The notes below the pieces were generated by a model that was not told the DNA's origin, made no database searches, and saw only the letters and a program-made list of their open reading frames with translations. From an uncultured Lachnospiraceae bacterium (GTDB lineage Bacteria; Bacillota; Clostridia; Lachnospirales; Lachnospiraceae), in NCBI GenBank assembly GCA_947245585.1, contig CAMXPV010000039.1:1-34573 (forward strand): DNA of 34,573 nucleotides, in the 5' to 3' direction. The number at the start of each line of letters is the position of its first letter. Positions within the stretch are counted from its first letter, which is position 1. Shown one piece after another: positions 25,293-32,710 of this stretch. The translations under genes were made by a program, and so were the position numbers.

Positions 25293-26936
25293 TTAATTTT
25301 TATATTTCACACCCCAGACGCTCTCGTTGTTTCCAACTGCGCTGAAAGTCATCACTTCCGTTCCCGCCTCGTCATTCATCCGGCAGAACACACCGCTGTA
25401 GCTTGCGTCCCCGTAGGACACCTTCATGTAGCAGGAGCCGTCCTTCATCTCCCAACTTCCTTCCACGCCGTCGCCGTACACCTTTCCGCTCTCATCCAGA
25501 TAGAGAATGAAGGGTTGGGCAATCTCCGCGTCAATGGCCGTCCCCTGATTAATCACATAGTATCTGCCGGCCACATCAGCCGCCTCGTACCCGCTCTCAG
25601 ACACGGTCTCCCCATCCGTTGCATAGGGGAGCATACAGGGCCACCCCTCTTCGTTCACGATAAATTGGTGCACTCTTGGTTCATGCTCCTCGGTCTTATT
25701 GTCGAAACGGGTATGATTCACAATATACTTTTTCCCATCGTCGTCGATAAATGCCGAGTTGTGACCGGTAGCCATATATGCCATATCAAGGCTGGGAAGC
25801 ATATAGTTGCCGGAAAGTTTAAGTCCATACGGGTAATGTTCCGGGTTGTTGGTGTCCATCGGGTATTCCCCGTTCATGTCCACATAATCTCCGTCTATGG
25901 TTTCAGAACGGAACACACGGATCTGATAGCCGCCCTCTCTCGTCAGTCCGCCGTAGGAGACAAAGAGATAATAGTAGCCGCTCTCCTCATCGTAGAGAAT
26001 ATAAGGCGCCTCAATGGAACTGTGATTGCCGCCAAGCAGCCGCTTCCCGAAATAAGGGTCCACCCGGTTGGCCTCGTCCTCCTCAGGATGAATCACCTCT
26101 CCAGTGGCCTTGTCAAGCTCCAGAAGATACATGCCGCCTGACCAGGAACCGTACACCATCCACAGTCTGCCATCCCCGTCATAGAGCACCGTGGGGTCAA
26201 TGGCATTGGGAAATTTATTGAAATTATATTCGTTGCTCTTCTTAATGTATCTGTCCTTTGCCGTATCACTGTCCACATACTCCGTCACATCCGTTGCGTC
26301 CAGTGTTTCCCGCGTAAATCCGGAATAAATCAGCGCGCCCTTCCACTCGTAGGGGCCGTCTATCTTTTCACTGGTGGCATAGCACAGATTGGAAGCATTC
26401 CATGTGGAGGTGGTGCAGAAATAGAGATAATAAAGCCCTGTCTCCTCATTGTAGATCACGTCCGGCGCCCACACATGCCATGCCCTGTCGTCTGTGGGAA
26501 TCAGGCTCTTCTTGCTGCCGGAGTAGGCAAAAGCCTCCTCGTTTGCCATCAGCTCAAAATAAATCTGATCCTTCACCTTATAGCCGTCCCCCAGAGATGT
26601 CCATGTGCGCAGGTCTTCTGAAACAGCCGTGGACATGTGTGACCCAAATATGTAATACTTGCCATCCGCCTTATAGATCGAGGGGTCGTGCACGCTGACA
26701 CCCGCCTCAATTTTCGCCGTCGCGATCCCGTCATAACTCACCGCGAAATCCAAATCCGCCGGCATTTCTTTCGCCTTACTTTCCTCTTCCGTGCCCACTG
26801 CCGCATCCTCCTTCACCGCATCCGCGTCTCCACTGTCCTGCGTCTGTTCCCCTGCATTTTGTGAAGCGCCGCAGGCCATAAGGCCGAATGCAAGCAGGAC
26901 ACTCAGCCCACAGGCTGTAAATCCTTTCCTTCTCAT
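25293..26936 (-). CDS. Arabinan endo-1,5-alpha-L-arabinosidase, GH43 lipoprotein
   Basis: 547 residues. Lipobox LMAC with C22, an acidic serine-poor linker to about 60, then a five-bladed GH43 domain. The catalytic trio is visible: D84 (VHDPS) as base, D247 (AIDPT) as pKa modulator, E309 (SIEAPY) as acid; H392 in ATGHNSAF matches the calcium-associated histidine of arabinanases. The last 110 or so residues form the beta-sandwich tail seen in Abn2-like enzymes. Surface attached, cutting plant arabinan outside the cell. GGAGG 6 bases before ATG 26936. No sugar transporter genes adjoin it, so uptake must be encoded elsewhere. Confidence 0.9.
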   Translation of the reverse strand: MRRKGFTACGLSVLLAFGLMACGASQNAGEQTQDSGDADAVKEDAAVGTEEESKAKEMPADLDFAVSYDGIATAKIEAGVSVHDPSIYKADGKYYIFGSHMSTAVSEDLRTWTSLGDGYKVKDQIYFELMANEEAFAYSGSKKSLIPTDDRAWHVWAPDVIYNEETGLYYLYFCTTSTWNASNLCYATSEKIDGPYEWKGALIYSGFTRETLDATDVTEYVDSDTAKDRYIKKSNEYNFNKFPNAIDPTVLYDGDGRLWMVYGSWSGGMYLLELDKATGEVIHPEEDEANRVDPYFGKRLLGGNHSSIEAPYILYDEESGYYYLFVSYGGLTREGGYQIRVFRSETIDGDYVDMNGEYPMDTNNPEHYPYGLKLSGNYMLPSLDMAYMATGHNSAFIDDDGKKYIVNHTRFDNKTEEHEPRVHQFIVNEEGWPCMLPYATDGETVSESGYEAADVAGRYYVINQGTAIDAEIAQPFILYLDESGKVYGDGVEGSWEMKDGSCYMKVSYGDASYSGVFCRMNDEAGTEVMTFSAVGNNESVWGVKYKN

Positions 26937-26955
26937 GCTAACCCTCCGTTCATTT

Positions 26956-26970
26956 GATCCGAAATGGATC
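26956..26970. promoter_or_regulatory. Small inverted repeat in the arabinanase leader
   Basis: GATCC (26956-26960), five bases, GGATC (26966-26970), between the promoter and the ribosome site. Possible operator; short, so weak evidence. Confidence 0.35.
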
Positions 26971-26985
26971 GCTTCCTTTTCTTAA

Positions 26986-27014
26986 ACTATAACAGAGAGT
27001 CCGTCTTTAATCAA
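26986..27014 (-). promoter_or_regulatory. Sigma-A promoter for the arabinanase gene
   Basis: Minus strand TTGATT (27009-27014), 17-base spacer, TATAGT (26986-26991). Confidence 0.7.
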
Positions 27015-27060
27015 TATTTATTTTAATATTTAGTAAAATATTTTAGAAGTTATTCCTTCT

Positions 27061-27849
27061 CTATTCACCAACCGCGATATCGATCTTTCGGAGCTTTTCA
27101 AGGAGAATCTCCTCCTCCGTGGGTAAATCCTCCGACAGCTCTATCTGCCGTCTCACCTGGCACATCTGCTCATCAATAGCCGCAATCTGTTCTGCACAGG
27201 CAGTCAAGCTCCCCACAATCTCCCTCTGGTTGGGCACTTCCTGTTTATATTTGAGCTGATGCTCCAAACTCGCCCAAAAATCCATGGCAATCGTTCGAAT
27301 CTGCACCTCCACCGCCATCTCCCTGGTCTGGTCAGAGAAAAACACAGGCACGGTCACAATCATGTGATAGCTGCGATATCCGTTTGGTTTCGGATTTTTG
27401 ATGTAATCTTTCTCCCTGATCACAGTGATATCATCCTGCTTCGCAAGCGCCTGCGCCAATCCGTATATATCGTCCACGTAGGAGCAGACTACCCGTATCC
27501 CCGCCACATCGTAAAGATGCTTTTCCACATTCTCCACGGTAAAGGTAAGCCCCTTGCGGTTCAACTTGTCCAAAATGCTGGTACTGCTCTTTAACCGGGA
27601 ATTAATGGATGTAATCGGATTTCTTCGATACCGCACGTTAAATTCGGAGTTTAACACGTCGAACTTCGTCCGCACCTCCTTGATCGCGCAGCTGTACCGC
27701 ATCCGCATCTCCTTGTAGTCCACCACTGTTCCTACCATCTTCCTGCGCTGTTCATAAATCGCATGATCCACCTTGGGTATCACCATCATCTGATTTTCCT
27801 CGGTGTCAAATCCCATCTCTTCCAATGGGAAAAATGGATTTCCTGTCAT
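27061..27849 (-). CDS. Small alarmone synthetase (RelQ/YjbM-type GTP pyrophosphokinase)
   Basis: 262 residues, a RelA/SpoT synthetase domain without hydrolase or regulatory domains. It makes (p)ppGpp from ATP and GTP or GDP. Motifs: RLKSSTSILDKL (R85, K87), DVAGIRVVCSYVDDIY at 114-129, NPKPNGYRSYH at 152-162, and VEVQIRT plus ASLEHQLKYK with E181, E196 and H197. The helical C-terminus matches the tetramer-forming tail of RelQ. ATG 27849 is chosen because GGAGG lies 5 bases before it; the ATG at 27861 has no ribosome site. Single-gene unit with its own promoter, so alarmone level can be set by transcription. Confidence 0.93.
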   Translation of the reverse strand: MTGNPFFPLEEMGFDTEENQMMVIPKVDHAIYEQRRKMVGTVVDYKEMRMRYSCAIKEVRTKFDVLNSEFNVRYRRNPITSINSRLKSSTSILDKLNRKGLTFTVENVEKHLYDVAGIRVVCSYVDDIYGLAQALAKQDDITVIREKDYIKNPKPNGYRSYHMIVTVPVFFSDQTREMAVEVQIRTIAMDFWASLEHQLKYKQEVPNQREIVGSLTACAEQIAAIDEQMCQVRRQIELSEDLPTEEEILLEKLRKIDIAVGE

Positions 27850-27893
27850 CTGTACCTCCATACCGGAGCATTTTTGCCCTCGTTTATTCTCCT

Positions 27894-27922
27894 AATATAT
27901 ACCCGTTATCACAGAAAAACAA
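27894..27922 (-). promoter_or_regulatory. Sigma-A promoter for the alarmone synthetase gene
   Basis: Minus strand TTGTTT (27917-27922), 17-base spacer, TATATT (27894-27899). Confidence 0.65.
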
Positions 27923-27989
27923 GGAAAGAATTATTAACAATTTATTAGAATTTTGATAATTTCTGGGGTAAGACCAGGACGCATAGTCA

Positions 27990-28018
27990 TTGACTTCTCC
28001 TAAAAAGCTCCTTATAAT
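27990..28018 (+). promoter_or_regulatory. Sigma-A promoter for the aldo/keto reductase gene
   Basis: TTGACT (27990-27995), 17-base spacer, TATAAT (28013-28018). Confidence 0.85.
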
Positions 28019-28062
28019 GATAGGGTAAAAATAACAAATCCAAACACTGAATGGGGAATACA

Positions 28063-29244
28063 ATGCAATATAGAAAAATGAAAGACGGCACAGAAGTATC
28101 CATTCTCGGATACGGCTGTATGCGATTCACAAGTTCCGGCGGCAGAATCAATCTGGATAAGACTGAAAAGGAAATTATGCTCGCCATAAAAAACGGTGTC
28201 AATTATTTTGATACCGCTTATATCTACGGCGGCAGTGAAGAGGCGCTCGGCACCATTCTGGAAAACAACCACTGCCGGGATCAGGTGTATATCGCCACCA
28301 AGCTTCCCTACTATCTTCTGAAAAACGCATCTTCCATAGAGAAATTATTTCAGGAACAGTTGAAACGTCTGAAAACGGATCACATCGATTTCTATCTGAT
28401 GCACATGCTTTTTGACGTGGAAGTCTGGAACAGCCTGAAACGTCTCGGCATCGACACATGGATTGCAGAAAAAAAGAAATCAGGCGCGATCCGCAATATC
28501 GGATTCTCTTTCCACGGCGACACTGCCACCTTCAAGGCGCTTATCGATGCCTACGATTGGGATTTCTGTCAGATTCAATATAATTATATGGATGAGCATA
28601 CGCAAGCCGGAAGAGAAGGCCTGCAGTACGCCCACAGGAAAAACATACCCGTCATCATCATGGAACCTCTGCGAGGCGGCCGGCTGACCGGCTATCTGCC
28701 AGATGCCGCAAAAAAAGTTTTCGCGGACTATCCCGTAAAGCGCACGCCGGCAGAGTGGGCCTTTCACTGGTTATGGGACCAACCGGAAATTACCTGCGTT
28801 CTCTCCGGCATGAATTCCTCTGCCATGGTTGCGGAAAACTGCCGGGCTGCTGATGAAGCGCAGATCGGCCTCTTTACAGAAGCGGACCATAAACTGATTG
28901 ATAAAGTGCGCTCCAAAATCAACCAGACCCTTAAAGTGGGCTGTACCGGCTGCGGCTACTGTATGCCCTGCCCCCACGGCGTAGACATTCCCACCGCTTT
29001 TCGCTGTTACAACCAGAGCGCCACACAGAAAAAGTTCACCACGATGTTGGAATACGCACAGGTCACCTCCTTAAAGAAAAACACCTCATCCCTGACCCAG
29101 TGTATCAAATGCGGCGCCTGCGAAAAACACTGCCCACAGCATATAGAAATCCGAAAAGAACTGCAGAACGCAAAAAAGGCCTTGCAGCCTTTTTATGTGC
29201 GCGCCCTTCTGAAATTCGTACAGAAATTTGTCAGACGGACCTGA
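28063..29244 (+). CDS. Aldo/keto reductase with C-terminal 4Fe-4S ferredoxin domain
   Basis: 393 residues. N-terminal aldo/keto reductase barrel with the full catalytic tetrad D50, Y55 (TAYIYG), K80 (ATKLP) and H114 (LMH). From about 285 it carries two cysteine clusters, CTGCGYCMPCPHGVDIP and CIKCGACEKHCPQHIEI, typical of two [4Fe-4S] sites. This architecture is widespread in anaerobes and suggests electron exchange with ferredoxin as well as or instead of NADPH; the substrate is unknown. ATG 28063 fits GGGG 6 bases upstream better than 28051. Its last codons contain the hairpin at 29173-29194, and it ends two bases before the stop of a convergent gene. Confidence 0.9.
   Translation: MQYRKMKDGTEVSILGYGCMRFTSSGGRINLDKTEKEIMLAIKNGVNYFDTAYIYGGSEEALGTILENNHCRDQVYIATKLPYYLLKNASSIEKLFQEQLKRLKTDHIDFYLMHMLFDVEVWNSLKRLGIDTWIAEKKKSGAIRNIGFSFHGDTATFKALIDAYDWDFCQIQYNYMDEHTQAGREGLQYAHRKNIPVIIMEPLRGGRLTGYLPDAAKKVFADYPVKRTPAEWAFHWLWDQPEITCVLSGMNSSAMVAENCRAADEAQIGLFTEADHKLIDKVRSKINQTLKVGCTGCGYCMPCPHGVDIPTAFRCYNQSATQKKFTTMLEYAQVTSLKKNTSSLTQCIKCGACEKHCPQHIEIRKELQNAKKALQPFYVRALLKFVQKFVRRT
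29173..29194. terminator. Hairpin inside the reductase coding end, possible terminator for the minus-strand cluster
   Basis: AAAAAGGC (29173-29180), 6-base loop, GCCTTTTT (29187-29194). It gives a T run on both strands. Minus-strand transcription of the 29247-31890 genes would reach it about 50 bases after the last stop. Confidence 0.5.
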
Positions 29245-29246
29245 TC

Positions 29247-29984
29247 TTATTTTCCTAACATGCTGTAATTCCCATTCTGGTCATAGGAATCCAGAAGATA
29301 ATGGTTCTCCGCCTGCATGGCAAGCATGGCTTCCCTGTCGGCGGCCCTTGTTCCCTTCCGCGTTTTCTCCTCCTGCTTTTCCGGTTTCATCTGTCTGAGC
29401 GGTATTTTTTTAGCCGCTTTTTCTTTTTGCCTCTGATAAGCCTCGCGAAGACGCGCCGCACTCTCCCGCAGACGGTTCCGAATATTCCCCCGGCCTGTCT
29501 GTGCCACCGTAGTGCGCTCTTTTAACACCCGCTCTCCCTGTTTCTCCCCGCTCTCCGTTTCCTTTTCCGACAGAGGCATCACGGTATGCTCCGCCGCATG
29601 GGTCTGTGTAAGAGCTGCGCTCTGCACGGCAGTTTTTGTCGTTTCCACCCCGGCTTCCTGCGCCCTCGCCCCAAGAGCGGATATATTGACACCGTCATGT
29701 CCTCTCTCATTTCCGGAAACGACACTCCCAAGCGACTCTTCCAACCCGAGGCCAATCCCTAATCTGCCGCTTCCTGCACGGTCGGTCTGCCCGAACCCCA
29801 GTCCTTCCGTTTCCGTCTGCATCTCCTTTGCCTGTAAAGCGGCTGCGGCGCTCTGATTCGGCTTCGCGCCTGCCGATCCATGACGGGAGTACGGCTCATG
29901 AAAATGAGAAGTCTTCCACTGGAGCACATGATATCTTGTGGCATAGTCTTCATTCTGTTGTACCCAGTTTACATGCTCTAACAT
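29247..29984 (-). CDS. Hypothetical protein, third gene of the sigma-28-type cluster
   Basis: 245 residues that I do not recognise. The N-terminus (to about 40) has an aromatic/His-rich motif (YHVLQWKTSHFHEPYSRH). The middle is Gly/Ala/Ser/Glu-rich and probably disordered. Residues about 165-215 are a strongly basic predicted coiled coil, and the end is YLLDSYDQNGNYSMLGK. No signal peptide or membrane helix. GGGGA is 5 bases before ATG 29984. It follows the FliD-like gene by 67 bases that contain a GC-rich hairpin (30005-30034), which could lower its expression relative to the upstream genes. Confidence 0.75.
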   Translation of the reverse strand: MLEHVNWVQQNEDYATRYHVLQWKTSHFHEPYSRHGSAGAKPNQSAAAALQAKEMQTETEGLGFGQTDRAGSGRLGIGLGLEESLGSVVSGNERGHDGVNISALGARAQEAGVETTKTAVQSAALTQTHAAEHTVMPLSEKETESGEKQGERVLKERTTVAQTGRGNIRNRLRESAARLREAYQRQKEKAAKKIPLRQMKPEKQEEKTRKGTRAADREAMLAMQAENHYLLDSYDQNGNYSMLGK

Positions 29985-30004
29985 TTCTATCCCCGCTTTT
30001 GACA

Positions 30005-30034
30005 GCCGCCTTCCGCCTCAAAAGGCTTGGCGGC
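30005..30034. other. GC-rich hairpin between the second and third cluster genes
   Basis: GCCGCC (30005-30010) pairs with 30029-30034; an inner GCCT/AGGC stem has a CAAA loop. There is no T run on the minus strand, so it is more likely an RNA processing or stability element than a terminator. Confidence 0.5.
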
Positions 30035-30051
30035 CACGTTCGCGTTACGGC

Positions 30052-30810
30052 CTATCTTCTGGAATTAAAATAATTTCCTGAACTCCTTGTGCTGTTTCCG
30101 TACAGATTTGCCCTGTTAAAGGGGCTGTAGATACTGCTCTTTTCCGCCTCGATATTGCGCTCCGCAGTGGCTTCCACCGTGCCCGCTTTGGCACCTGCCT
30201 TTGTAGAAAATCCGCTGCCCCACGCTTTTTCCAAGGTATCTACACTGGCCGCTTCCAACTTCTTCTCGTCAATTGTGAGGGTGCCGTCCGACCTTTTTGT
30301 TACGCCTGTAGCCGCTAACTCCTTCTCCGACGCTCTTGCCAGACTGTCAAACTGGATCCTGAGCATGGAATCCGAAGTGGAGCCGGACTCCTCCAGGTCT
30401 TCCATCATTTTATTATATTGACTCACGAAACTCTTAATCGTCGACACAATCTCATCCGTGCTGCCGCTCTTTTTCGCTTTCTCGTACAGGGATTCCTCCT
30501 TGGAATCCTCGCTGCTGCTCTGCAGCGCCTCCGCATACTCTCCCACCGACTTTGCATGGTACTGCATGTCATAATAAAACTTCTGCGGTTTCTCTGTGGA
30601 GCTAATAAAATTTCTGTCGTACAGTTTGCTTGTGTCAAACCGACTGTTTAACGCAGAGCTTTTACTGCTGCCACCCAGAATATTGGCCAATGTGTTTGAA
30701 CGCCTGCGTGCACTGTTGCGCCGCAAAGTGTTCACCAGAGAATCTACCTCCGAGTTGTTACCCTTTCTAAAATTTAACATGCCATTTCTGTAGTTTCTTG
30801 TTACTCTCAT
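30052..30810 (-). CDS. Protein with similarity to the FliD C-terminal region
   Basis: 252 residues. The N-terminal 60 residues are basic and Ser/Asn-rich. Residues about 110-200 follow the flagellar cap protein pattern: a helix like FVSQYNKMMEDLEE, then a helix, then GV-x4-DGTLTIDEKKLEAA, which mirrors the DGTL-x-(I/V)DE-x-KL block of FliD. The domain that makes the FliD cap body is absent, so it is not a working cap by itself. The tail is Asn/Ser/Arg-rich. AGGAGG precedes ATG 30810. It lies 21 bases after the coiled-coil gene and behind a sigma-28-type promoter, in agreement with a motility or secretion link. Confidence 0.7.
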   Translation of the reverse strand: MRVTRNYRNGMLNFRKGNNSEVDSLVNTLRRNSARRRSNTLANILGGSSKSSALNSRFDTSKLYDRNFISSTEKPQKFYYDMQYHAKSVGEYAEALQSSSEDSKEESLYEKAKKSGSTDEIVSTIKSFVSQYNKMMEDLEESGSTSDSMLRIQFDSLARASEKELAATGVTKRSDGTLTIDEKKLEAASVDTLEKAWGSGFSTKAGAKAGTVEATAERNIEAEKSSIYSPFNRANLYGNSTRSSGNYFNSRR

Positions 30811-30831
30811 CTTTCTGCCTCCTGATTCTGT

Positions 30832-31890
30832 CTAAACTTCCTCGTCTACTTCTATTCCCTTGATGTCGGCCTCGATCAATTTCAGCTTGTTCAGCATATC
30901 CTTAATCTCCGCTTTCACCGCGTCGTTTGCTCCGGACACATTCAGCCCCGCATCCGCCATATCACCCAGAAGCTCCGCTTCCTCTCTGGCATCTTTCTCC
31001 TGCTGTCTCTGCGCTTCCTGCGCCTCATGGCTCTCCTCCCTGACAGCTTCAATCCGCGCCTCCATCAACTCCTTCTGTTCCTTGCGCAGTTCGATTTTTT
31101 CCTCCTGTTCTTCCTTCTCCTCCGCCTTTTCCTTGGCTTCCTCCCTCTGCTCCTCGTAGGTTTCGTCCACCTGGTCCTTGGCTTCTTCCCAGATCATTCC
31201 CTGAATATCCTTGCTCGCCTCATCCATCACCTTCTTTGCATTGTTCTGAGCGTCCAACATCTCGTGATGTTTCAACCGCTCCTGCTTGATGGATCTGACC
31301 GCGCCGTTGTACGACACAAGAGCCGATTCCGCCTTGCCTTCACGAATCTTAAATACCTGTTCCTCGCCGTCAATTTCAAGGCATCTCTGTTGGTATTCCG
31401 TCAGCGGTTCGCCCTCTAATTCCTCCAGTCTCTTACGCTCTTCTTCTGTAAAATCAAAATCTGCAAATTCACCATTCCCGGGATAATACCGACGTTCCAG
31501 AAGCTCCAGATCCTTCTGCTCCTGCGAATCCTTCTCCACGCCATAGCCTTCCCGTAAATTTTCTTTTCTGTCTCTGCATTCCTGAATCCTATCACGATTC
31601 AGCAGAATCTCTTTTTTCTGTCCCTCCGCAAGCGTCTCATACTCTCCAATGGTCTGATCCGTCTTGCGGTCACCATTCCAGGCATTCTGCACAAGCTCTT
31701 TCGCCTTCTTCTGCGCCTGCTGCCTGCGAAGCGTGATGGTATCCTTATGTAAGGGAAGGTCTCCTGCAAAGATAGTGGACTTTCTCTGCTGCTTCGCCGC
31801 CTTCTGCTGCCCGTTCTCACCTGCCTTTTCCTGTGCCTGCACGTTTCTGTTTAAGGCCTGATTTCCCGCATCACCTGTTTTAATCTGCAT
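30832..31890 (-). CDS. Long coiled-coil protein, first gene of the sigma-28-type cluster
   Basis: 352 residues. No signal peptide or membrane segment. It is strongly charged, with Glu/Lys/Arg/Gln heptads between about 55-110, 160-200 and most densely 220-320 (repeats such as EEQREEAKEKAEEKEEQEE), so an extended coiled coil. The N-terminal 45 residues are Gln/Asn-rich. The C-terminal 45 residues form a separate small helical end (GDMADAGLNVSGANDAVKAEIKDMLNKL). GGGGG precedes ATG 31890. I do not recognise a family; a scaffold or chaperone-like role for the following genes is only inference. Confidence 0.75.
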   Translation of the reverse strand: MQIKTGDAGNQALNRNVQAQEKAGENGQQKAAKQQRKSTIFAGDLPLHKDTITLRRQQAQKKAKELVQNAWNGDRKTDQTIGEYETLAEGQKKEILLNRDRIQECRDRKENLREGYGVEKDSQEQKDLELLERRYYPGNGEFADFDFTEEERKRLEELEGEPLTEYQQRCLEIDGEEQVFKIREGKAESALVSYNGAVRSIKQERLKHHEMLDAQNNAKKVMDEASKDIQGMIWEEAKDQVDETYEEQREEAKEKAEEKEEQEEKIELRKEQKELMEARIEAVREESHEAQEAQRQQEKDAREEAELLGDMADAGLNVSGANDAVKAEIKDMLNKLKLIEADIKGIEVDEEV

Positions 31891-31964
31891 TCTATGTCCC
31901 CCTTCTCATATCTGCGCCTGGTCTGCTATGCCTTGCCTGTATATATCTGGCATCCATGTAATAG

Positions 31965-31991
31965 ATATCGGCTGTTTTCCTCTTTTTCTTA
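31965..31991 (-). promoter_or_regulatory. Sigma-28 (SigD/FliA-type) promoter
   Basis: Minus strand TAAG (31988-31991), exactly 15 bases, then GCCGATAT (31965-31972). Consensus for the motility sigma factor is TAAA-N15-GCCGATAT, so 11 of 12 positions match with correct spacing. The site is about 75 bases upstream of the first cluster gene, with no better sigma-A site in the 170-base gap. A 12-base imperfect inverted repeat (31970-31981 with 31992-32003) overlaps it. Confidence 0.7.
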
Positions 31992-32061
31992 AGGAAAACG
32001 GCCTCTATTCACAACAAAAATCAATCCAATCGCGACATCCATCCATACAATTTACCTTCTC

Positions 32062-32514
32062 TCAGGAAAGGATTTCCGCAAGCAAAGCCTCGCACCCCTC
32101 TATGACATCATCATAGGTCACATCAAAATTTCCCGTATACCAGGGATCAGCGATCGCCCTGCCGCTTCCCGCAAATTCTAACAGCTTATAAATTTTATGC
32201 TCCGGGTCGCCGCCTGCAATCCGTTCCATGTTACGGACATTGGCATCATCCATGCCAATCAAATAATCGAACTCTCTATAATCCTGTTTCGTCATCTGCC
32301 GCGCCCTGTGAGGCACTAGCGGAATGCCGACCTGTCGAAGTTTCCCCACCGTACCATAATGGGGTGGGTTTCCGATCTCCTCCCGACTGGTGGCGGCAGA
32401 ATCGATATGGAAGGAAGCGGACAGACCGCGTTCTTTAACCATGTGGGTGAAAATGCTTTGGGCCATTGTGCTTCTACAAATATTGCCGTGACAACAAAAA
32501 AGTACTTTTATCAT
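32062..32514 (-). CDS. Low-molecular-weight protein tyrosine phosphatase
   Basis: 150 residues, a complete family member. Phosphate loop C8-HGNIC-R14-S15 at the N-terminus and general acid D123 in ADPWYTG. Cytoplasmic; family members remove phosphate from tyrosine or arginine residues. AGGAG is 10 bases before ATG 32514. No clear promoter is seen in the 195 bases upstream, which contain the boundary of the integrated element, so expression may depend on read-through from the co-directional integrase gene. Confidence 0.93.
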   Translation of the reverse strand: MIKVLFCCHGNICRSTMAQSIFTHMVKERGLSASFHIDSAATSREEIGNPPHYGTVGKLRQVGIPLVPHRARQMTKQDYREFDYLIGMDDANVRNMERIAGGDPEHKIYKLLEFAGSGRAIADPWYTGNFDVTYDDVIEGCEALLAEILS

Positions 32515-32640
32515 AACTCTAAAACTCCTTATAAATGCTGATTTTCCTTGATTTTACGGGCTTTCCTGTTTCTCCCGTTTTTCGCTAGTTTACAATTTTT
32601 TCGGCATATCTTGGTATAAAACCGCATATCTTCTGCTTCA

Positions 32641-32710
32641 AAAGTTGTAAAAAAGTTGTAAAAGGTGGTAAAATGAGCCCCTTTTTTCAACTTTACAACT
32701 TTTTACAACT
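32641..32710. repeat. Integrase arm-type repeats at the end of the Tn916-like element
   Basis: Two exactly adjacent 11-base copies of AAAGTTGTAAA (32641-32651, 32652-32662), and two copies of its core in the opposite orientation (TTTACAACT at 32692-32700 and 32702-32710) at 10-base spacing. The placement next to the integrase stop and the similarity to the DR-2 arm sites of Tn916 suggest binding by the integrase N-terminal domain. A further pair, GCATATCTT at 32604-32612 and 32624-32632, lies just outside. Confidence 0.6.

Noticed and set aside
32556..32578. ACGGG/CCCGT hairpin followed by T5 near the element boundary
   Set aside because: Only a 5-base stem with a 13-base loop; too weak to call a terminator.
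32641..32710. CRISPR-like short repeats beside the integrase
   Set aside because: Repeats are 9-11 bases, directly adjacent or 10 bases apart and in both orientations, with no unique spacers; they fit integrase arm sites.
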